Shown here: in pieces, positions 42,808-47,993 of the stretch
Layout: the number at the start of each line of letters is the position of its first letter
How positions within the stretch are numbered: position 1 is the first letter of the stretch
Origin: Acidobacteriota bacterium
Lineage (GTDB): Bacteria > Actinomycetota > Acidimicrobiia > Spongiisociales > ZC4RG35
Assembly (NCBI GenBank): GCA_004356805.1
Contig: SMXW01000014.1
Coordinates: 1-47,993 of the forward strand
DNA length: 47,993 nt
Direction of reading: 5' to 3'
Notes under the pieces: generated by a model
What the model was told of the DNA's origin: nothing
What the model saw: the letters and a program-made list of their open reading frames with translations, nothing else
The model's database searches: none
Made by a program: the position numbers and the translations under genes

Positions 42808-43950
42808 TCAGCACGCACCGGCGACCAGAGTCGCGGCAATCGCCCTTGCCTCGCGATCGACTTCGAGTACATCGTCAACACTGCCCAGTTCTCGCCATTC
42901 GACCTTGTCGAGGGTAAGGCCAACGACATCGGTGATCCCAAGAAAACCAAGTCGATGTTGAAGGAACGCCTCGACGGCCACCTCGTCCGCCGCATTGAGG
43001 ACGGCCGGGGCCGAACCTCCTCTCCGACCGGCCGCGAACGCCAGGTCGAGCGCAGGGAAGGTCGTTCTGTCAACGTCCTCAAAGGTCAGTTCCCGCCCTG
43101 TGAGCGAGAAGGGAGCGGCGGGTGAGTTTGATCGCGCCGGAGCAGTGAGGGCGTATTGAATGGGGATACGCATGTCGGGCTGCCCGAAGTGCCCCTTCCA
43201 GGAGCCATCAATGAACTCGACCGCCGAGTGGAGAACCGATTGTGGGTGGACCACAACGTCTATCCGGTCGTAAGGGACATCGAACAGATAGTGCGTCTCG
43301 ATGACTTCGAGACCCTTGTTGAAGAGCGTGGCCGAGTCGATCGTTACACGTTGACCCATGTCCCAAGTCGGATGTTTCAGGGCCTCCTCGGGGGTCACCT
43401 CCTTGAGCGAGTCGCGGCTGCGGCCGCGAAACGGCCCTCCGGAGGCGGTAAGCACCAACTTGGCAACAGCTTCCGGCGGCTCACCTTGAAGACACTGAAA
43501 CAGAGCAGAGTGCTCACTGTCCACGGGGATCATTTCACCACCGTGCCGAAGAGCCTGCTTCACGACTGGCCCACCAGCGACCAAGCTCTCCTTGTTCGCC
43601 AGGGCAAGGCGGTTTCCCGCCTCGAGAGTGGCCAACGTCGCCCGGAGCCCAGCAGCCCCGACGATCCCGTTGACAACAACGGCTCCCGGTGTTGCGGATG
43701 CATCTAGAACTGCCGGAGAGTCATACTCCACCTCTCTGCCGACGACGGACTCGAAGTCGGCCCTCTCCTCGGATGAGCCGCCGACGACTATGAGCCTCGC
43801 GTCCGGGTGGGAAGCGGCTACCTCGGCAAACCGCCGGGAGGGTCTTAGAGCAGCTACCACAGACACCTCCATGCCGAGAGCATCTGCCACTTCAAGGGTC
43901 TGGGATCCAATCGAACCGGTCGCCCCTAGGACGACAACCGGGCGACTCAC
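42808..43950 (-). CDS. dxr: 1-deoxy-D-xylulose-5-phosphate reductoisomerase
   Basis: 380 residues. First committed step of the MEP isoprenoid pathway (DXP to MEP, NADPH). N-terminal Rossmann motif GATGSIGSQTLEV, LANKESLVAGG near residue 117, the catalytic segment IPVDSEHSALFQCL with metal ligands and HPTWDMGQRVTIDSATLFNKGLEVIE. Length is normal. The GTG at 43950 overlaps the cdsA stop by four bases. It is grouped with cdsA and rseP, a common order. Confidence 0.96.
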   Translation of the reverse strand: MSRPVVVLGATGSIGSQTLEVADALGMEVSVVAALRPSRRFAEVAASHPDARLIVVGGSSEERADFESVVGREVEYDSPAVLDASATPGAVVVNGIVGAAGLRATLATLEAGNRLALANKESLVAGGPVVKQALRHGGEMIPVDSEHSALFQCLQGEPPEAVAKLVLTASGGPFRGRSRDSLKEVTPEEALKHPTWDMGQRVTIDSATLFNKGLEVIETHYLFDVPYDRIDVVVHPQSVLHSAVEFIDGSWKGHFGQPDMRIPIQYALTAPARSNSPAAPFSLTGRELTFEDVDRTTFPALDLAFAAGRRGGSAPAVLNAADEVAVEAFLQHRLGFLGITDVVGLTLDKVEWRELGSVDDVLEVDREARAIAATLVAGAC

Positions 43951-45335
43951 AGTAGTTCGAAGGCTCTGAACAGGAAATAGATGGCAGGAACGGCGAAAAG
44001 GAAGCCGTCTATCCGGTCGAGCATCCCGCCGTGACCGGGTAGCACCGATCCCATGTCTTTTACCTCGATACTTCTCTTCACCATGGACTCAACGAGATCA
44101 CCGAGAGGCGCGAACAACCCGACCACCGCGGCGGCCGCCAAGCCCTTGGCCAGTCCAATCGGATCCCAGGGCGGGAAGGTGACCAAGATCGAGGCCACCA
44201 CCCCAACAACGATCAGACCTCCTATAAAGCCTTCGATTGTCTTGTTGGGCGAAACCTTGGGAGCCATCTTTCGCCGGCCGAATGCGCGGCCGACGAAATA
44301 TGAGCCGATGTCATTGAAAGCTATCAGAAGCACCACAAACAGGATGTAGGCGACCGGATGTGGTCCGTTTGCCACGAGGATCGCAAAAGAGAGCATTCCC
44401 ACCCAGGCGAAACCGAGGACCGTCACCGAGAGGTTCTCGGCGGGGCTCTTTCTCGGGGTCAGCGAGAATAAAAGAACCGTGGCTACTGCAACAAGGGCGG
44501 CCCACCCTCCAATCGCCGCAGCGCCACCGCTATGGGCGCCCACACCCATCAGGATCACACCAACGATGCCAAACAAAGCAATCGGGCGGTAGTCCTTTGT
44601 GCGGAGATTGGCGTACAACTCTCCGACGGCCACGACCATGACGAGGATCACGAAGGCAGTGAACCACCACCCACCAAGAACCAGACTCCCCAAGAATAAG
44701 CCGAATATGGTCAATCCAGACGCGATACGCATCGTCAGGTCAGATGAGGCAGCCTGTTCGACAGCCTCATAGGACTCTTCGGAGTCGGTCACTTTTCCGG
44801 AAACGTCCTCGAACCCGACGAGACCGCTTTCCACCCCGGGGAGGGTTGCTGCCACCGCCTGCATCTCCCATTCCTCTTCGGCGGCGCGACTCACAGTCTC
44901 CGCGAGACCCTTGTATTCCTCCGTGGTGGCGGAGAGGTATTGGCCAGACGTGAAGTTGTCGACCCTTGTCTTGCTCTCCGCCATCGCCTCCCAATCGACG
45001 TCGTCCGAATCAGAATCTTTTGTCTCATCCGATGTCTTCTCGCCAGACTCATCCGATGTCTTCTCGCCAGACTCATCCGATGTCTTCTCGCCAGACTCAT
45101 CCGATGTCTTCTCGCCAGACTGATCCGGCTCCACAGCCGACTCGTCAGCCAATTCGGAGACGTCCGACTCGGCGTCGTTATCGGACTCGGAGGCATCTAT
45201 TCCGGGCGGGGGAGCCACTTCGGCAGCTTCCTTGTCATCGTCCTCACGGGGACGTTTGGATTCCTGTCCGTTCTGGTCTGTGGGGTCTTGATCGGCCAAG
45301 TCAAACCTCGAGAAGCTCGTCTTCTTTATTGCCAA
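43947..45335 (-). CDS. cdsA: Phosphatidate cytidylyltransferase with long acidic N-terminal extension
   Basis: 462 residues against about 270 for typical CdsA; makes CDP-diacylglycerol. The catalytic membrane domain starts near residue 202 and ends with the family signature (SMVKRSIEVKDMGSVLPGHG then GMLDRIDG). Residues 1-200 are a disordered acidic extension with the 8-residue unit SGEKTSDE four times (73-104). The start is a TTG at 45335 inside frr, without a ribosome site; another TTG at 45299 directly after the frr stop is an alternative that shortens the protein by 12 residues. Coupled to frr upstream and dxr downstream. Confidence 0.92.
   Translation of the reverse strand: MAIKKTSFSRFDLADQDPTDQNGQESKRPREDDDKEAAEVAPPPGIDASESDNDAESDVSELADESAVEPDQSGEKTSDESGEKTSDESGEKTSDESGEKTSDETKDSDSDDVDWEAMAESKTRVDNFTSGQYLSATTEEYKGLAETVSRAAEEEWEMQAVAATLPGVESGLVGFEDVSGKVTDSEESYEAVEQAASSDLTMRIASGLTIFGLFLGSLVLGGWWFTAFVILVMVVAVGELYANLRTKDYRPIALFGIVGVILMGVGAHSGGAAAIGGWAALVAVATVLLFSLTPRKSPAENLSVTVLGFAWVGMLSFAILVANGPHPVAYILFVVLLIAFNDIGSYFVGRAFGRRKMAPKVSPNKTIEGFIGGLIVVGVVASILVTFPPWDPIGLAKGLAAAAVVGLFAPLGDLVESMVKRSIEVKDMGSVLPGHGGMLDRIDGFLFAVPAIYFLFRAFELL
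45024..45119. repeat. Four perfect 24-bp tandem repeats in cdsA
   Basis: Four identical 24-base units with no spacers, in frame, coding SGEKTSDE. Not a CRISPR array. Confidence 0.95.
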
Positions 45336-45852
45336 GAAGGGACTCGATCATCTCGACGTACTTGTCGGTCAGATCCTGAAGCTCCTCCTCGCCACGTCGA
45401 ATGTCGTCGTCGGAAATTTCCCCATGAAGGGCCTCTATGTCGGACTTCGAGTGGCGGCGTACATTTCGGATAGCCACGCGACCCTCCTCCGCCATATGTC
45501 TGACGACTTTGATCAACTCCTGACGACGCTCTTCGGTGAGCGGTGGAAAGGCGATCCGGATGACGGTTCCGTCGTTGGTAGGGTTGAGACCGAGGTCCGC
45601 TTGCTGAAGTGACCTCTCGATGTCCCCGACGGTCGACCTGTCGAACGGTTGGACCACCAGCAACCGTGGTTCCGGCACGGAGATCGATGCGAGCTGCTGA
45701 AGCGGTGTCGGAGTGTCGTAGTAATCCACTGTTATCCGATGTAGCAGCTGAGGATTGGCCCGACCTGTTCTTATGGTGGCAAACTCGTTGCCCACGTGAT
45801 CAGCCGCCATCTCCATCTTTTGCTTGGCTTCGATCAAAAGATCGCTGATCAA
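45301..45852 (-). CDS. frr: Ribosome recycling factor
   Basis: 183 residues, standard length 185. Splits post-termination ribosomes with EF-G. Three-helix bundle sequence: KMEMAADHVGNEFATIRTGRANPQLL, then PLQQLASISVPEPRLLVVQPFD and LTEERRQELIKVVRHMAEEGRVAIRNVRR. Start TTG at 45852 with GAGGAG upstream. Confidence 0.96.
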   Translation of the reverse strand: MISDLLIEAKQKMEMAADHVGNEFATIRTGRANPQLLHRITVDYYDTPTPLQQLASISVPEPRLLVVQPFDRSTVGDIERSLQQADLGLNPTNDGTVIRIAFPPLTEERRQELIKVVRHMAEEGRVAIRNVRRHSKSDIEALHGEISDDDIRRGEEELQDLTDKYVEMIESLLGNKEDELLEV

Positions 45853-45865
45853 CTCGTTCTCCTCT

Positions 45866-46582
45866 TCAGTGGACCACTGTGCCGATCTGATCGCCGTGAA
45901 CGGCCCTGACGATGTTGCCTGGGGTGGTCATATCGAAGACGTGAATCGGCACGTTGTGCTCTTTGCACATCGTAACGGCGGTGGTGTCCATCACCCGAAG
46001 TTCGCGAGCAATGAACTCCATATAGGAGAGCTCACTGATTCTGCTGGCATCCTTGTTGGTTGCGGGATCCGAGTCATAGATGCCATCGACCTTCGAAGCC
46101 TTGAGCAGCGCGTCGGCACCGATCTCGATGGCACGGAGAGCGGCGGTTGTGTCGGTAGTGAAGAAAGGGTTCCCGGTGCCGGCGGCGAAGATCACGACCC
46201 GGCCTTTCTCGAGGTGTCGGATGGCCCTCAGCCTGATGTACGGCTCTGCCAATTCCTGCATCGTGATGGCACTCTGGACTCGGGTGATGACACCCTGATT
46301 CTCCAACGCATCCCTCAGAGCGAGAGCGTTGATCACGGTGGCAAGCATCCCCATGTAATCGGCGGTGGCTGCATCCATCCCTTTGGCGGCTTGGGAAACG
46401 CCGCGGAAGATGTTCCCCCCGCCAACGACAATTGCGACTTCGACTCCGGTCGCCACCGCCTCGGAGATCTCGTCGGCCACCCGATGAACGGTGAGTGGAT
46501 CGATGCCGTAGCCAATAGATGGATCGGCAAAAGCCTCACCGGAAAGCTTGAGCAATACTCGTCTATTCGGGGTTTCAGACAA
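45866..46582 (-). CDS. pyrH: UMP kinase
   Basis: 238 residues of the amino-acid-kinase family; phosphorylates UMP in pyrimidine synthesis. [12 protein letters not shown] opens it, with [13 protein letters not shown] and the [20 protein letters not shown] helix, then [31 protein letters not shown]. Start TTG at 46582 with AGGAG upstream. Lies 13 bases before frr and eight bases after tsf. Confidence 0.95.
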   Translation of the reverse strand: MSETPNRRVLLKLSGEAFADPSIGYGIDPLTVHRVADEISEAVATGVEVAIVVGGGNIFRGVSQAAKGMDAATADYMGMLATVINALALRDALENQGVITRVQSAITMQELAEPYIRLRAIRHLEKGRVVIFAAGTGNPFFTTDTTAALRAIEIGADALLKASKVDGIYDSDPATNKDASRISELSYMEFIARELRVMDTTAVTMCKEHNVPIHVFDMTTPGNIVRAVHGDQIGTVVH

Positions 46583-46590
46583 CTGTTCTC

Positions 46591-47202
46591 CTAGCCTCCG
46601 ACGGCAACACGAGCAACCTTACGCACCAAGATGTTCTCGCCCATTCTCGACCCCAATGCACCAACCATGTCGCCAACAGTGCCGTCAAACCTCTCAGTGT
46701 TAACAAACTCCTGGTCGGAGAGAACGTTCTCGGCGTACCACGACTCGATCTTGCCGGCGACGATCCTCTCGATGATCTCCGCGGGTTTGCCCTCAGTCTC
46801 GGCCTGACGAGCGATCAATTTGCGCTCCTTGGAGATGGCGTCCTCGTCCACATCATCTCGGGAAACCCACTGTGGGTCGGACCAACCGACATGCATGGCG
46901 ATGTCATCCGCCACCTGTTTGAATTCGGCACTCTTAGCCACGAAGTCTGTCTCACAGGCGAGTTCGACCAACACCCCCAGAACCGGACGATCATTCTGGA
47001 TATGTACATAGCTGCCGATGACACCTTCTCCGGCCTCGCGGTCGGCGCGCTTTGCCATCTTGGCCTGGCCACGTTCTCGCAGCAGATCGAAGGCCTGATC
47101 CAGGTCACCACCTGAATCAGCAAGGGCCTTCTTGGCGTCCATCATGCCGACACCGGCGTCGTGGCGAAGTTTTTGTATGTCTTTCGCTGTGAAATCGGCC
47201 AT
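46591..47202 (-). CDS. tsf: Elongation factor Ts, short form
   Basis: 203 residues. Exchange factor for EF-Tu. The N-terminal UBA-like part has [37 protein letters not shown], and the core has ENDRP-like [25 protein letters not shown] with the key TDFV. It lacks the second core subdomain of longer EF-Ts (about 270-280 residues in E. coli and mycobacteria), like the Thermus type. AGGAG precedes the ATG. Confidence 0.94.
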   Translation of the reverse strand: MADFTAKDIQKLRHDAGVGMMDAKKALADSGGDLDQAFDLLRERGQAKMAKRADREAGEGVIGSYVHIQNDRPVLGVLVELACETDFVAKSAEFKQVADDIAMHVGWSDPQWVSRDDVDEDAISKERKLIARQAETEGKPAEIIERIVAGKIESWYAENVLSDQEFVNTERFDGTVGDMVGALGSRMGENILVRKVARVAVGG

Positions 47203-47219
47203 GCGGATCTCCTACCTGA

Positions 47220-47951
47220 TCAAGACTCCTCGGCCTCGTCCTCGGCCTTTGCCGGCTTCTTCTTGGAGGCAATCTCCTTACCTTCAATCACCGCATCGGC
47301 AATGGCCCCGGCGATCAGGTCGGCGGCACGGATGGCATCGTCATTGCCCGGAATCAGGTAGTCGACGGCATCGGGATCCGAGTTTGAGTCGACCAGAGCG
47401 ATGATGGGGATGCCGAGGCGATCTGCCTCCTTGACAGCGGTTGCCTCGGTATTGACGTCGATGATGAGAACGGCTTCCGGCAACCTCGCCATATCGACCA
47501 CACCACCGAGGTTGACTTCGAGTTTGGCAAACTCACGACGCAACTTGAGACGCTCCTTCTTGGGAAGTGAGTCCATGTCGCCGGACTCCTCCATGCGACT
47601 CAGCTCTTTCATGTAGAAGATGCGCTTCTGGATCGTCCTGAAGTTGGTGAGCATTCCGCCAAGCCAGCGAAAGTTCACATAGGGCTGGCCAGACCGGGTC
47701 GCGTGCTCGGCGACGGCTACCTGAGCCTGCTTCTTAGTGCCGACGAAAAGGACCGAGCCGCCTTCCACCGCGACGTCACGGGCAAAGTCGACCGCCTCGG
47801 CTACCTGAAGAACGGTCTGACGAAGGTCGATGATGTGGATTCCGTTGCGCTCCCCGTAGATATAGGGGCTCATCTTGGGGTTCCAACGTCGGGTCTGATG
47901 ACCGAAATGGACGCCGGCCTCCAAGAGTTGCTTCATCGTGACTTCAGCCAC
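47220..47951 (-). CDS. rpsB: Ribosomal protein S2
   Basis: 243 residues. [37 protein letters not shown] is the classic opening, and [37 protein letters not shown] is the second block. An acidic/basic C-terminal tail ([12 protein letters not shown]) follows. GTG start at 47951 with AAAGGAG upstream. First gene of the all-minus block as far as the window shows. Confidence 0.96.
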   Translation of the reverse strand: MAEVTMKQLLEAGVHFGHQTRRWNPKMSPYIYGERNGIHIIDLRQTVLQVAEAVDFARDVAVEGGSVLFVGTKKQAQVAVAEHATRSGQPYVNFRWLGGMLTNFRTIQKRIFYMKELSRMEESGDMDSLPKKERLKLRREFAKLEVNLGGVVDMARLPEAVLIIDVNTEATAVKEADRLGIPIIALVDSNSDPDAVDYLIPGNDDAIRAADLIAGAIADAVIEGKEIASKKKPAKAEDEAEES

Positions 47952-47993
47952 AATTGGGGGCTCCTTTCTGGTTATGTTCCTCCGCCCGTTGGG
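47952..47993 (-). other. rpsB leader, incomplete
   Basis: Holds the AAAGGAG ribosome site of rpsB; the promoter must lie beyond the window edge. Confidence 0.5.

Noticed and set aside
45024-45119. CRISPR-like repeat
   Set aside because: Units are 24 bases with no spacers, in frame with cdsA; a coding tandem repeat.

Overview
This window reads as a chromosomal segment of an actinobacterium, most likely a GC-rich, uncultured, Acidimicrobiia-like lineage; the class is my inference. The evidence is an actinobacterial-type SOS box, a Rv0121-type F420/PPOX enzyme, a fused isobutyryl-CoA mutase (IcmF), a split ImuA'-ImuB/DnaE2 mutasome, and many genes that start 6-8 bases after a TA(G/C)NNT -10 box (leaderless transcription). 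No rRNA, tRNA, CRISPR array or prophage was seen.

Layout. 1-2712 (-): dnaE2/imuC, cut by the window edge, with a perfect 20-bp SOS palindrome at its promoter. 2875-4102 (+): dodecin-like protein and metallo-beta-lactamase hydrolase. 4192-8227: a possible surface-modification module made of a tiny membrane protein, a kinase-like/methyltransferase fusion and a convergent membrane transferase of the alkaline-phosphatase superfamily. 8414-20014: mostly metabolic genes, namely an ABC exporter, a YvlD-like membrane protein, an SRPBCC protein, valS, icmF, a small conserved protein, an SGNH hydrolase, an F420-type enzyme, 5-formyl-THF cyclo-ligase and a PlsC acyltransferase. 20021-24060: an eroded region with two decayed, diverged IS630-type elements around a second membrane transferase, plus the 3' stub of a lamin-tail-domain gene. 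24130-26245 (-): imuB and imuA', whose operator is the same 20-bp SOS palindrome as at dnaE2. 26336-27734: a membrane protein and a Fpg/Nei DNA glycosylase.

27891-47951 is a long all-minus housekeeping block in classic order. Read in the direction of transcription it is rpsB-tsf-pyrH-frr-cdsA-dxr-rseP, ispG, an HNH-nuclease stub, proS, then rimP-nusA-infB-ylxP-rbfA-nrnA-truB-ribF-rpsO-pnp. Many junctions overlap by 1-8 bases. This block links translation, transcription antitermination, RNA decay, isoprenoid and phospholipid synthesis, and envelope proteolysis.

The most interesting points are these. Two distant SOS operons carry an identical 20-bp operator that touches the -10 box of dnaE2. 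A leaderless promoter pattern recurs across the window. A protein retains kinase-like catalytic residues fused to a methyltransferase and sits beside a tiny membrane protein and a membrane transferase. The 5' end of rseP exists in three copies. In-frame tandem repeats lie in the disordered parts of NusA and CdsA, and a trinucleotide repeat has expanded to seven Trp codons in a dead transposase.
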